From NCBI RefSeq assembly GCF_900100165.1, contig NZ_FNEO01000001.1, positions 930,001-994,000 on the forward strand: DNA of 64,000 nt, given 5' to 3'. The position numbers and the translations under genes are program-made. Shown in pieces: positions 6,831-14,798 of the stretch. The stretch comes from Flavobacterium glycines (GTDB lineage Bacteria > Bacteroidota > Bacteroidia > Flavobacteriales > Flavobacteriaceae). The notes under the pieces are model-generated. The model did no database searches and had not been told where the DNA came from. It saw only the letters and a program-made list of their open reading frames with translations. Every line of letters begins with the position of its first letter. The stretch's first letter is position 1.

Positions 6831-7988
6831 TTAATAGCTCATTTCCACTATGGCTTTTAGTTTTTCTAAAGTAATATTTTGTCTTTCTCCCATAGCTTTC
6901 CAACCTCTTTCATCAAAGCGATTTACAATAAAATCGGCTGTTTTGCTGTAGTCTTCGGTGTATTGCGATAGTTTGGTGTCTATTCCCATCGTGTGAAAAA
7001 ATTCGACTGTTTTGTTGATGGCTTCATTGGCAATTTCATCATCGGTTCCCGATAAATTAAAGATGCGTTTTCCGTATTGTGCCAGTTTTTCTTTTTTGGT
7101 TTCAAATAAAACACGGTACAAGTTAGGGCCAATAATAGCCAGTGTTCTGGCGTGATCGATGTTGTAAAGTGCTGTTAATTCGTGACCAATCATGTGGGTT
7201 GCCCAGTCGGTTGGAACTCCTTTTTGGATCAATCCGTTTAAAGCCATCGTACAGCTCCACATAAAGTTGGAAGCCAAAGCATAATTGGCAGGATTTTCTA
7301 CTACTTTTGGACCAACTTCGATTAGCGTTTGCAAAATTCCTTCGGCAATTCGATCCTGTAAATAACCTTCGTGAGGATAAGTTAAATATTGTTCCATTAC
7401 GTGAGTAAAAGCATCTACAACTCCGTTTTGTAATTGTCTTTTTGGTAAAGATTCAATAACTGTCGGGTCACAAATGGAGAATTGCGGAAATAAAGCGCTT
7501 CCGCCGGAAGCTAATTTTTCCTGAGTAGCTTTAATGGTTACCACATATCCGGAATTCATTTCGCTTCCCGTTGCCGGAAGTGTTAGAATTGTTCCAAAAG
7601 GCATCGCATTTTCTTTTATTAGAATATGTTTTTGCAAAATATCAATTGGATTTCCGTCAAAGTTAACTGCTGCCGAGATGAATTTTACTCCGTCAATAAC
7701 CGAACCGCCACCTACAGCCAGGATGAAATTGATATTTTCAGCTTTTATAATTTCAACGGCTTTCATTAGGGTTTCAAAATGAGGATTAGGTTCAATTCCG
7801 CCAAATTCCACCACTTCAAATCCTTTTAAGTTATCGATAGTTTGCTGGTAAATTCCGTTTTTAAAGATGCTTCCACCTCCGTAAGCCAATAAGATTTTAG
7901 CACCGGCAGGGATTAGCGTTCCTAATTTTTCTATTTGTCCTTTTCCAAAAACTAATTTGGTTGGATTGTATAATTCGAAGTTTAACAT
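6831..7988 (-). CDS. Iron-containing alcohol dehydrogenase (YqhD/BDH type)
   Basis: A 385-residue cytosolic oxidoreductase with the N-terminal signature NPTKLVFGKGQIEKLG. The cofactor loops are GGGS (38-40 region) and AVGGGSVIDG (91-100). The metal ligands follow the group III alcohol dehydrogenase pattern: D192 and H196 in DAFTHVMEQYL, and the later His pair in HMIGHELTALYNIDH. LPATGSEMNSG is also typical. YqhD-like enzymes reduce aldehydes using NADPH. Its neighbour is an exported DJ-1-like protein that may also deal with reactive carbonyls, but they are 77 nt apart with a repeat between. A terminator follows. Confidence 0.9.
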   Translation of the reverse strand: MLNFELYNPTKLVFGKGQIEKLGTLIPAGAKILLAYGGGSIFKNGIYQQTIDNLKGFEVVEFGGIEPNPHFETLMKAVEIIKAENINFILAVGGGSVIDGVKFISAAVNFDGNPIDILQKHILIKENAMPFGTILTLPATGSEMNSGYVVTIKATQEKLASGGSALFPQFSICDPTVIESLPKRQLQNGVVDAFTHVMEQYLTYPHEGYLQDRIAEGILQTLIEVGPKVVENPANYALASNFMWSCTMALNGLIQKGVPTDWATHMIGHELTALYNIDHARTLAIIGPNLYRVLFETKKEKLAQYGKRIFNLSGTDDEIANEAINKTVEFFHTMGIDTKLSQYTEDYSKTADFIVNRFDERGWKAMGERQNITLEKLKAIVEMSY

Positions 7989-8003
7989 ATTCTTTAAGTT
8001 TAT

Positions 8004-8059
8004 GAGATACTAAGCTACTAAGTTATTTAAATCTTAACTTCTTAGCCACTTAGGGCCTT
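8004..8059. repeat. TTAG/CTAAG word repeat with imperfect dyad
   Basis: CTAAGCTACTAAG (about 8010-8022) is answered by CTTAGCCACTTAGGGCCTTAG (about 8042-8062) on the opposite arm. It is another doubled-word dyad between two minus-strand genes. Confidence 0.5.
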
Positions 8060-8065
8060 AGCATT

Positions 8066-8824
8066 TTATTTATTTAATTGTTGTAATAATTTTTGTGCCA
8101 CAAGTTTTGATGAAGCCGGATTTTGACCAGTAATTAATAGTCCGTCTTCAACAGCATAAGGATGCCAGTTTTCGGTTTTAGAGTAAATGGCACCATGCGC
8201 CTGAAGTACTTCTTCTAATAAAAACGGAACGACATTAGTCAATCCTACGGCAGCTTCTTCAGTGTTTGAAAATCCGGTTAGTTTCTTTCCTTTTACTAAA
8301 TATTCCTCGTTTATTTTCACGTCTTTTAGAACTGCCGGTGCGTGACAAACAAAGGCAATTGGTTTGTTGTGGGTATAGAAAGATTCAATCAGTGAAATTG
8401 AATTTCTGTCTTTTGTTAAATCCCATAATGGTCCGTGTCCGCCGGGATAAAAAATAGCATCGTAATCAGATTCTTTAACATTAGCCAGTTTTAACGTGTT
8501 TTTTAGTTTGGCCAATAACTCAGTGTCGGCATCAAATCTTTTAGTGTCTTCGGTAGCCGATTCGGGATCAGCACTTTTAGGGTCAATTGGCGGTTGTCCG
8601 CCCAGCGGAGTCGCGATGTCTATTTGAATTCCTTTGTCGGCCAATTCATAATAAGGAGCTGCCAATTCTTCGGTCCAAAATCCGGTTTTTTCTCCTGTAT
8701 TTCCTAGTTTATCGTGACTAGTAACTACAAATAACACTTTTTTCATAGATGTTTTATTTTGTGCTGTTGCCGAAATAACGGCTACAGCTGAAATTAGAAT
8801 GCTTAATACTATTGTTTTCTTCAT
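8066..8824 (-). CDS. Exported DJ-1/PfpI superfamily protein (Hsp31/glyoxalase III-like)
   Basis: A 252-residue protein with an evident signal peptide (about 1-22, ending ATAQ) before the DJ-1 fold, which starts MKKVLFVVTSHDK at 27. The nucleophile elbow is AFVCHAPAV, with Cys160 and His161. Glu53 in TEELAAPYYE matches the conserved acid, and FYPGGHGPLWDL is the family signature. Relatives are cytosolic chaperone/deglycase/glyoxalase III-type enzymes. The leader suggests periplasmic function here, although initiation at the internal ATG would give a cytosolic form. It is divergent from a LysR gene, the usual layout for a LysR target. Confidence 0.8.
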   Translation of the reverse strand: MKKTIVLSILISAVAVISATAQNKTSMKKVLFVVTSHDKLGNTGEKTGFWTEELAAPYYELADKGIQIDIATPLGGQPPIDPKSADPESATEDTKRFDADTELLAKLKNTLKLANVKESDYDAIFYPGGHGPLWDLTKDRNSISLIESFYTHNKPIAFVCHAPAVLKDVKINEEYLVKGKKLTGFSNTEEAAVGLTNVVPFLLEEVLQAHGAIYSKTENWHPYAVEDGLLITGQNPASSKLVAQKLLQQLNK

Positions 8825-8844
8825 GGTTTATTTTTTTAGTATTA

Positions 8845-8852
8845 CAAATTTA
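8845..8852 (-). promoter_or_regulatory. -7 box for the DJ-1-like gene
   Basis: The minus strand reads TAAATTTG, 20 nt before the start at 8824. No obvious -33 TTG is present, consistent with an activated promoter in the LysR divergent region. Confidence 0.5.
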
Positions 8853-8886
8853 AGACGGATATGTTATTAGTAAAAATAATTTAAAT

Positions 8887-8894
8887 TATGTTTG
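8887..8894 (+). promoter_or_regulatory. -7 box TATGTTTG for the LysR gene
   Basis: TATGTTTG lies 19 nt before the LysR ATG at 8914. The 89-bp divergent spacer would hold both promoters and any LysR site. Confidence 0.5.
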
Positions 8895-8913
8895 TGATAA
8901 ATTTATTTATATC

Positions 8914-9810
8914 ATGGTTAATTTAGAATGGTATCGCACTTTTAAATCGGTGTATAAAAACGGTAATTTTTCTTTGGCAGCCAAAGAGTTATTTATCAGT
9001 CAACCCGCAGTTAGTCAACAAATTTCTATGTTGGAAGCCCATGTTGGTTACAAATTATTCAATAGAAAATCCAAAGGAGTGGAACCAACAGAATACGCTA
9101 AGTTACTCAATAACTTGATTATAGAAGCGTTAGAACGTTTGGAAAATGTAGAGAATGGTTTTCGGTCTAAAGCATTTGATGCCAATCGTTTAATTACGGT
9201 GGGAATTTCGAAACATTTATTTAACAGTATGGCGGCTCATTTGATTTCTAAATTCGATTATATTGATTTTAGTTTCCATGAAAATGAAGCCCTTTTTGAA
9301 TTGGTAAATGCTAAAAAGATTGATTTTGCCATTGTTACTAAAAAGTACGACACCTTTGATACCATACAAAAAAAACTGGGTGACATCAGGCAAATTATTG
9401 TAGGTTCCAAAAATATTGATGCTTCACAACTGCAATCTGATATTAAGAATAATGATTATGATGCCATTGAAAATTGGCTGAATGATCAAAAATGGTACAG
9501 CCATGATTCGGGAATACCGCACATAAAATTATTTTGGCTGCATGTTTTCAATAAAAAACGACCTTCGATGATTCCTAATTACATCATTCCGTCAGAGTTT
9601 GAAATGCTGGAGGTGCTTTCTAATAATTCGGGTGTGGCTGTATGCTGGGATATCAACGCAAGTTCTTTTATTCGAAAAGAAAAATTACAGCTATTATGGG
9701 AAACCCAACTCATGCCTGACACAGCTGTGTATCTTTTATCAGCGAAAAATGCAGGAATTAATTCCGCTGCTCAGGAAATTGAAGAAGAATTGAAAAAGGT
9801 ATTAAGCTAA
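8914..9810 (+). CDS. LysR family transcriptional regulator
   Basis: A 298-residue protein with an N-terminal winged HTH (1-60: NLEWYRTFKSVYKNGNFS, then SQPAVSQQISMLEAHVGYKLF). A periplasmic-binding-protein-like effector domain follows from about 90. It is divergent from the exported DJ-1-like gene, which is therefore the likely target. The effector is unknown. It converges on nadD with one base between the stops (TAAtTTA). Confidence 0.9.
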   Translation: MVNLEWYRTFKSVYKNGNFSLAAKELFISQPAVSQQISMLEAHVGYKLFNRKSKGVEPTEYAKLLNNLIIEALERLENVENGFRSKAFDANRLITVGISKHLFNSMAAHLISKFDYIDFSFHENEALFELVNAKKIDFAIVTKKYDTFDTIQKKLGDIRQIIVGSKNIDASQLQSDIKNNDYDAIENWLNDQKWYSHDSGIPHIKLFWLHVFNKKRPSMIPNYIIPSEFEMLEVLSNNSGVAVCWDINASSFIRKEKLQLLWETQLMPDTAVYLLSAKNAGINSAAQEIEEELKKVLS

Positions 9811-9811
9811 T

Positions 9812-10393
9812 TTATTTTTTGTAAAACAAATTATGATCGATGTATTCCCAAACTTTAGAGGGAATCAAAGGGCAGACATTTTTACCTGATTTAATATTCT
9901 CCCGAATAAAAGTCGAAGAGATTTCTACAACCGGAGCATCAATAAGGTGGATTTTGGGATGATTTTTTAATTCTACATTCTCTCCTTCTGACGAAATGCG
10001 TGGATAGACATAAATTTCGTGATGCGCCAGAATGGCTTCATAGTTTTTCCATTTATGCAACGATTTCAGATTGTCTTCGCCCATAATCAAAGAGAATTCA
10101 TGATTTGGGTATTTCTCTTCAAGATGCACTAAAGTAGTTACGGTATAATTAGGCTGCGGTAGTTTGAACTCAATATCGGATGGTTTGATTTTGGGATAAC
10201 CTTCAGTGGCAAGATACACCATTTGCAGGCGATGGTAATCATCGAGTAAAGTACTTTTTTTCTTCAACGGATTGTGTGGTGTAACCACCATCCAAACCTG
10301 ATCCAAACCGGCATGCTCCGCCATATGATTCGCAATAATCAAATGACCAACATGAATGGGGTTAAAGGTTCCGAAATACAGTCCGATTTTCAT
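9812..10393 (-). CDS. nadD: Nicotinate-nucleotide adenylyltransferase
   Basis: A 193-residue enzyme that adenylates nicotinate mononucleotide in NAD synthesis. The nucleotidyltransferase motif GTFNPIHVGHL is at 8-18, and the C-terminal ISSTFIREN motif is present near 159. Length is normal. It lies downstream of gmk on the same strand (84-nt spacer with a repeat) and converges on the LysR gene. Confidence 0.95.
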   Translation of the reverse strand: MKIGLYFGTFNPIHVGHLIIANHMAEHAGLDQVWMVVTPHNPLKKKSTLLDDYHRLQMVYLATEGYPKIKPSDIEFKLPQPNYTVTTLVHLEEKYPNHEFSLIMGEDNLKSLHKWKNYEAILAHHEIYVYPRISSEGENVELKNHPKIHLIDAPVVEISSTFIRENIKSGKNVCPLIPSKVWEYIDHNLFYKK

Positions 10394-10404
10394 TTTTGTA
10401 ATGT

Positions 10405-10483
10405 AAAGATTTAAAAATTAAATGATTTAAAGATTAGCATGTTTCAGAATTCTTCAATCTTTTAATCTTTCAATTTTTTAATT
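10405..10483. repeat. GATTTAAA/AATCTTT word dyad between gmk and nadD
   Basis: AAAGATTTAAAAATTAAATG (from 10405) and the following GATTTAAAGATT are answered by AATCTTTTAATCTTTCAATT (about 10456-10476) in opposite orientation. It is imperfect and AT-rich. Confidence 0.45.
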
Positions 10484-11050
10484 ATTAACAAAATTTCTAA
10501 CGAGCTCAGTTGCTTCTTCCAAAGCCACTTCCAAATCATAATTTTTGATAACAACATCAAATTGAGGAGCAGTGGCCAGTTCTACGTGAGCTTTAGCAAT
10601 TCGCATATTGATTTTTTCTTCGCTTTCGGTAGAGCGTTCTTTCAAACGTCTTTTTAGTTCGTCGACACTTGGTGGTTTTACAAACACAGCTAAAGTTTCT
10701 TCAGGAAATTTATGTTTGATACGTAATCCGCCAGCAACGTCAATATCAAAAATTACGTTTTTGCCCAATGCCCAAATGCGTTCCACTTCGCTTTTTAAAG
10801 TACCGTAGAAATTATCACGGTAAACTTCTTCCCATTCTACGAAATCTTCGTTTTTGATGTGGTTTTTGAATTCCTCCAAAGAGATAAAATAATAATCCTT
10901 ACCATTTACTTCTTCGCCTCTGGCTGCGCGAGTTGCTGCCGAGATAGAAAACTCTAAATTCAGGTCTTCCTGTTTTAATAAATGCCTAACTATAGTTGTT
11001 TTTCCCGAACCTGATGGCGCCGAGAATACGATTAATTTTCCTTTTTTCAT
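10478..11050 (-). CDS. gmk: Guanylate kinase
   Basis: A 190-residue enzyme that phosphorylates GMP to GDP. The P-loop is SAPSGSGKTT (about 10-19), followed by the GMP-binding region AATRAARGEEVNGKDYYFIS and the FDIDVAGG segment. It belongs to a minus-strand run yicC-like, lipoprotein, gmk, nadD. The link between a YicC-type gene and gmk is widespread in bacteria, but here a lipoprotein gene intervenes. Confidence 0.96.
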   Translation of the reverse strand: MKKGKLIVFSAPSGSGKTTIVRHLLKQEDLNLEFSISAATRAARGEEVNGKDYYFISLEEFKNHIKNEDFVEWEEVYRDNFYGTLKSEVERIWALGKNVIFDIDVAGGLRIKHKFPEETLAVFVKPPSVDELKRRLKERSTESEEKINMRIAKAHVELATAPQFDVVIKNYDLEVALEEATELVRNFVNN

Positions 11051-11073
11051 TGGTATTATTGTAAATGCAAATG

Positions 11074-11802
11074 TTAATTCGCAGTTTCATTTTCTATTAA
11101 TGGATTAAAGTTTTTAAATCTAGTATAAATTTCTAAATCTTTAATCTTTTCTTTTTTTAAAGTTTTGTGTTTTCCTTTTTCATTAACGAGATAAATTTCT
11201 CTGAAATTATCATAAAGTTCAACCCCAGCAAATTCTATCAAACTATCTTGGTCAATTTTTAAAAACACAGTTGAAGTTCCTCCATAAACCATCCAAGAAT
11301 CAATACAATTTAAAACTTCATTATATTGTAAATTTGGATAATTATCTGAATTTGTAATTAATTTTAATTTTCCATTAGTTTTTTCAAAAATTAACAATGT
11401 GCGAATTTCATTTGCCCCACGTGCAGCAATAGATGATTTGAATGTAAAATCATTTAATTTATCATTATTGAAATCTATAGTGGTTTTTGAATCACAAGAT
11501 ATAATACCATCTTTTGGGAGTGTTATTTTTTGTTTTTGAAACCAATGATTATTTTGTTTTTCTGAAAATTTAATTTCAACATAAGTACTATCCACACTGT
11601 TATATGAGTTTAGTTCTATTTTATATTTTCCTTTTATTCCAATATTTGTACTATCAACAAAAGTTTCTCTTAAAACTACTTTATTAATCTTTTTAATAAT
11701 TGTGTTTTCTTCTTTTTTAACTAGAATCAAACTCTTTTTTTCTTTTGGATTATTACACCCAAAAAGCAAAAAGAGAAAAAATAAAATCGCACAATTTTTC
11801 AT
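11074..11802 (-). CDS. Hypothetical lipoprotein inserted between yicC and gmk
   Basis: A 242-residue protein whose signal peptide ends in a lipobox (LLFGC, Cys16), followed by a Lys-rich linker. The mature part alternates beta-like stretches and includes TIDFNNDKLNDFTFKSS, resembling the FG-GAP/calcium-loop style of several Bacteroidota lipoproteins. No enzyme motif is visible. It lies 9 nt after the yicC-type gene and 23 nt before gmk, so it is probably co-transcribed. It is more AT-rich than its neighbours and breaks a conserved gene pair, which suggests later insertion. Confidence 0.7.
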   Translation of the reverse strand: MKNCAILFFLFLLFGCNNPKEKKSLILVKKEENTIIKKINKVVLRETFVDSTNIGIKGKYKIELNSYNSVDSTYVEIKFSEKQNNHWFQKQKITLPKDGIISCDSKTTIDFNNDKLNDFTFKSSIAARGANEIRTLLIFEKTNGKLKLITNSDNYPNLQYNEVLNCIDSWMVYGGTSTVFLKIDQDSLIEFAGVELYDNFREIYLVNEKGKHKTLKKEKIKDLEIYTRFKNFNPLIENETAN

Positions 11803-11811
11803 TGGTTTGAT

Positions 11812-12672
11812 TTATAATACATTCAAAACCTGCTCTTTAATTTTTTCTAATTCGTCTTTCATCATCACGACTAATTTTTGCATTTGTGCGTGATTGGATT
11901 TTGAACCCATGGTGTTGATTTCGCGTCCCATTTCCTGAGTAATGAATCCCAGTTTTCTACCATTGGCTTCCGTTCCTTTGATGGTTTCCAGGAAATAATC
12001 CAAATGGTTTGTCAAACGTACTTTTTCTTCGGTGATGTCTAACTTTTCTAAATAATAGATTAATTCCTGCTCAAAACGGTTTTCGTCAACGTTTACTTTT
12101 AACTCGTCAATAGCGGTTTGCAAACGGTCTTTTATAGCCTGAACGCGTTCCGGATCAAGAGCCAGGGTGTCGTTCATGTATTGGCGAATATTACTGATAC
12201 GCAACTGAAATTCTTTTTCAAGAGAAACGCCTTCGTCTTTTCTAAAAGAAAGAATGTTGTTTATGCTTTCGTCAATAACCTCTTTTATTTTAGCCCATTC
12301 ATCAGTATCGATTTCTTCTCTTTCTACTTTCAGGGTGTCCGGCATACGAACTGCCATTTTCATCAATTCGGTTTCATCGGCATCGGCATAAATTTCCCTT
12401 AACTGATTGATATATCCTTTTACGATAGGCACATTGACTTTTGTCGAAGTTTGCTCGGCGGTACTTTCGATAAAAATAGAAAAATCTACTTTTCCTCTTT
12501 CTAATTTCGAAGCGATTTGAGTGCGTAAACCCAATTCCATTTCGCGGTATAATGAAGGAATTCGAACATTTAAGTCCAGACCTTTGCTGTTTAAAGATTT
12601 TACTTCGACTGTTATTTTTTTGGTAGGTAATTGCAAAGTAGCTTTACCAAAACCGGTCATTGATTGTATCAT
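11812..12672 (-). CDS. yicC: YicC family endoribonuclease-like protein
   Basis: A 286-residue protein with the diagnostic start MIQSMTGFGKA and the ending GREINTMGSKSNHAQMQK...MKDELEKIKEQ. E. coli YicC has been described as an endoribonuclease affecting small-RNA turnover; this protein matches it over full length. A TATCTTTG box lies at 12693-12700 on the minus strand, 20 nt before the start. It heads the run leading to gmk and nadD. Confidence 0.92.
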   Translation of the reverse strand: MIQSMTGFGKATLQLPTKKITVEVKSLNSKGLDLNVRIPSLYREMELGLRTQIASKLERGKVDFSIFIESTAEQTSTKVNVPIVKGYINQLREIYADADETELMKMAVRMPDTLKVEREEIDTDEWAKIKEVIDESINNILSFRKDEGVSLEKEFQLRISNIRQYMNDTLALDPERVQAIKDRLQTAIDELKVNVDENRFEQELIYYLEKLDITEEKVRLTNHLDYFLETIKGTEANGRKLGFITQEMGREINTMGSKSNHAQMQKLVVMMKDELEKIKEQVLNVL

Positions 12673-12692
12673 ATCATTTTTTAAAAGGTGGT

Positions 12693-12700
12693 CAAAGATA
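12693..12700 (-). promoter_or_regulatory. -7 box for the yicC-lipoprotein-gmk run
   Basis: The minus strand reads TATCTTTG. The region upstream (12706-12736) holds a tandem-like CAGTATTTAGT/GTATTCAGT word instead of a clear -33 TTG. Confidence 0.5.
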
Positions 12701-12763
12701 CTAAAAAGTATTCAGTAGGCAGTATTTAGTGGACAGCCGCAAAAAGTGTATCACGTTGCGAAA

Positions 12764-13120
12764 TTATTTTGTCAATGCCTGAATTACATTTTCAACATTT
12801 TGTTTGCTGTTGCCAATGTAAATTTTACCATCGATAATAAAAACGGGACGGCTCAGGAAGGTGTAATGTTCCAGAATGTATTTTTTAAAATCGTCTTCGG
12901 TTAAGGATTGGTCTTTTAATCCCATCGATTTGTACAATTGTGCTTTTTTGCTGAAAAGCGCTTCGTAACTTCCTGAAAGCTGGTGCATTTCTTCTAATTC
13001 TTCCGCAGTAATTGGGGTTTGTTTAATGTCGTGAAGAACTAAGTTATGGTCTTGCGGTAAGGATTTGATGATTTTTCTGCAAGTGTCGCAAGAGGAAAGA
13101 TGGTATACTTTATTGGTCAT
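12764..13120 (-). CDS. ArsC/Spx family protein
   Basis: A 118-residue thioredoxin-fold protein (MTNKVYHLSSCDTCRK). The CxxC-type site SCDTC lies at about 10-14, and a conserved C-terminal part (FLSRPVFIIDGKIYIGNS) replaces the RP-containing arsenate reductase motif. I chose the ATG at 13120 over an upstream ATG at 13141. ArsC-like proteins of this kind reduce arsenate or act as Spx-like redox proteins. No arsenic genes are nearby, so a true arsenate role is unproven. Confidence 0.8.
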   Translation of the reverse strand: MTNKVYHLSSCDTCRKIIKSLPQDHNLVLHDIKQTPITAEELEEMHQLSGSYEALFSKKAQLYKSMGLKDQSLTEDDFKKYILEHYTFLSRPVFIIDGKIYIGNSKQNVENVIQALTK

Positions 13121-13201
13121 AATTTTTAATTCTTTATGCAAAGAAAAATCATTTAAGACGTTAAATGATTATTTTTACGCAAAATTTACAAATTCAATAC
13201 A

Positions 13202-13657
13202 ATGCAAGAGATTTTAGAGATTACCAAGACCAGTAGAAATATGATTTCTAAATTGGTTCAGGGATATACACTGGGACAACTAAATAAAGTTCCTGAAGGA
13301 TTTAAAAATAATTTGATTTGGAATGTGGCTCATGTTGTGGTTACCCAACAATTATTGGTTTATAAACTTTCGGGTTTGCCAATGATGGTTTCTGAAGATT
13401 TAGTTGAGAAATATAAAAAAGGAACGCAAACTGAGCATGTAGCTTCTCAGGAAGAGGTAGATGAGATTATGGCTTTGTTGACTAAAACTATAGATCAAAC
13501 AGCTGTTGATATCAATAATAATCTTTTTCAGAATTTTGCTGAATATCCAACTTCTACAGGCTATGTTTTAAATAGTGCCAAAGATGCTATGTCTTTCAAT
13601 AATTTCCACGAAGGACTTCATATAGGTGTGATTATGGCCATTCGAAAATTGGTATAA
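13202..13657 (+). CDS. DinB superfamily (DfsB-like) protein
   Basis: A 151-residue four-helix bundle protein of the DinB/YfiT superfamily (not DNA polymerase IV). The likely metal-binding histidines are in LIWNVAHVV (about 43) and EGLHIGVIMAIRK near the C-terminus. Members are thiol-linked transferases or of unknown role. It is monocistronic with a strong terminator at 13688-13713. Confidence 0.85.
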   Translation: MQEILEITKTSRNMISKLVQGYTLGQLNKVPEGFKNNLIWNVAHVVVTQQLLVYKLSGLPMMVSEDLVEKYKKGTQTEHVASQEEVDEIMALLTKTIDQTAVDINNNLFQNFAEYPTSTGYVLNSAKDAMSFNNFHEGLHIGVIMAIRKLV

Positions 13658-13687
13658 TTTATCCGAAAACAAAAATTTAAGATAGTG

Positions 13688-13717
13688 AAAGAGCCTTCAA
13701 TTGAAGGCTCTTTTTTT
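13688..13717 (+). terminator. Intrinsic terminator after the DinB-family gene
   Basis: A perfect 26-bp palindrome centred at 13700/13701 (GAGCCTTCAA / TTGAAGGCTC) is followed by seven T residues. Confidence 0.92.
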
Positions 13718-13740
13718 ATTTTGTAATCAGATAGTTTTAC

Positions 13741-14547
13741 TTATTGCAGGTAGTAAATATAGCCTACATTGAGCCAAACAAGCCAGTCATTGGCTTTGTT
13801 TTCTTTATATAAATCGGGATTCGGTTTTAAGCCATCAACCCAGTCCGAAAAGTAATATTGAAATCGTAAGTCAATCATTAAATCGCTTAATGGGGCTAAT
13901 TTATAACGAGTACCCACACTGGAAACAATTGACCAAACTGTACCAGTTTCAGTAGAAAAGCCATATTGCCTGTCATCTGTAGGCGTGAGGTATTTAGGAT
14001 ATGTGGTAAGCGGAGTTCCTAAAGGCCCCATCGTAGAATAAGCCTTAGTATTGTAATTGCTAAATTGCGCACCAAGACTCACAAAAGGACCAAGACTGCC
14101 TATTGTTGCAGTGAAATCCCGAATGCTAAAAGGGAAGTATTCTAATTGCATACCAATGTTAGTTACTGCACTTTCTCCTTTCATTTCTCTTAATTGTCTG
14201 GCTTCTAAGGAGTTTTTGTTTACCCATTCACCAAAATGTTCAAAATTGGTTTTATTGTAAGAGAGTTCGCTTCTTAATTTAAAGTGGTCGTTAAAATAAG
14301 TTTCAGGAGTATAACAGTTACATTCTGCTTTGTAAGAGAAATTGAGGTAGTGAATGATTCCAACCCCTGTTCCCGTGTTTCCTGCATTCGTTTCTAAATC
14401 ATGACGTACTCCGTAATCGGACTGAAAAGCAACAGGTCCGGCTATAACCCCAATTTCATGGGAAAACCCAAATTGTGCATTCGTTTTACTTGAAATTCCA
14501 AGTAAAATAAATACTATCAATACGTTTAGCCAATTATTTTTGAGCAT
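13741..14547 (-). CDS. Outer-membrane beta-barrel-like protein beside gdhA
   Basis: A 268-residue exported protein with a signal peptide (about 1-24, ending TNAQ). The mature part is rich in aromatic-ended beta strands and ends GYIYYLQ, as expected for an outer-membrane barrel. Features include GVIAGPVAFQSDYGVR and a DHFKLRSELSYNKTNFEHFG segment. From memory it matches a Flavobacteria family named THC0290_0291, which often neighbours the glutamate dehydrogenase gene. It is transcribed away from gdhA. Function is unknown. Confidence 0.7.
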   Translation of the reverse strand: MLKNNWLNVLIVFILLGISSKTNAQFGFSHEIGVIAGPVAFQSDYGVRHDLETNAGNTGTGVGIIHYLNFSYKAECNCYTPETYFNDHFKLRSELSYNKTNFEHFGEWVNKNSLEARQLREMKGESAVTNIGMQLEYFPFSIRDFTATIGSLGPFVSLGAQFSNYNTKAYSTMGPLGTPLTTYPKYLTPTDDRQYGFSTETGTVWSIVSSVGTRYKLAPLSDLMIDLRFQYYFSDWVDGLKPNPDLYKENKANDWLVWLNVGYIYYLQ

Positions 14548-14717
14548 TTTAGTCTAATTCGAATATAGACAAAGATATAAAAAAGCTTATTCAACTACTG
14601 AAATAATCAGGAAACTAGATGAAATCGATTTTTTTAAGATGAATTGCTTTATCGGGAAAAGTTTCTGCAGTTTTTTTTAAAAAATAATAGGGCAATTCTT
14701 TGTTTTTACATCTGGAT

Positions 14718-14752
14718 TTTGGAGAGAATCTTTGTATAAAGATGTATATTTG
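14718..14752 (+). promoter_or_regulatory. Promoter of gdhA
   Basis: TTTG (14718-14721), a 23-nt spacer and TATATTTG (14745-14752) fit the Bacteroidota -33/-7 consensus. The leader is about 40 nt and begins near TTAGGAGG. Confidence 0.65.
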
Positions 14753-14798
14753 TTAGGAGGAGTAAAATGTTTTTTTAACGCTAAAAACCTAAAATATC

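Noticed and set aside
13202..13657. DNA polymerase IV homologue because of the DinB name
   Set aside because: The protein is a small four-helix DinB-superfamily protein; the true polymerase is at 45564-46646.
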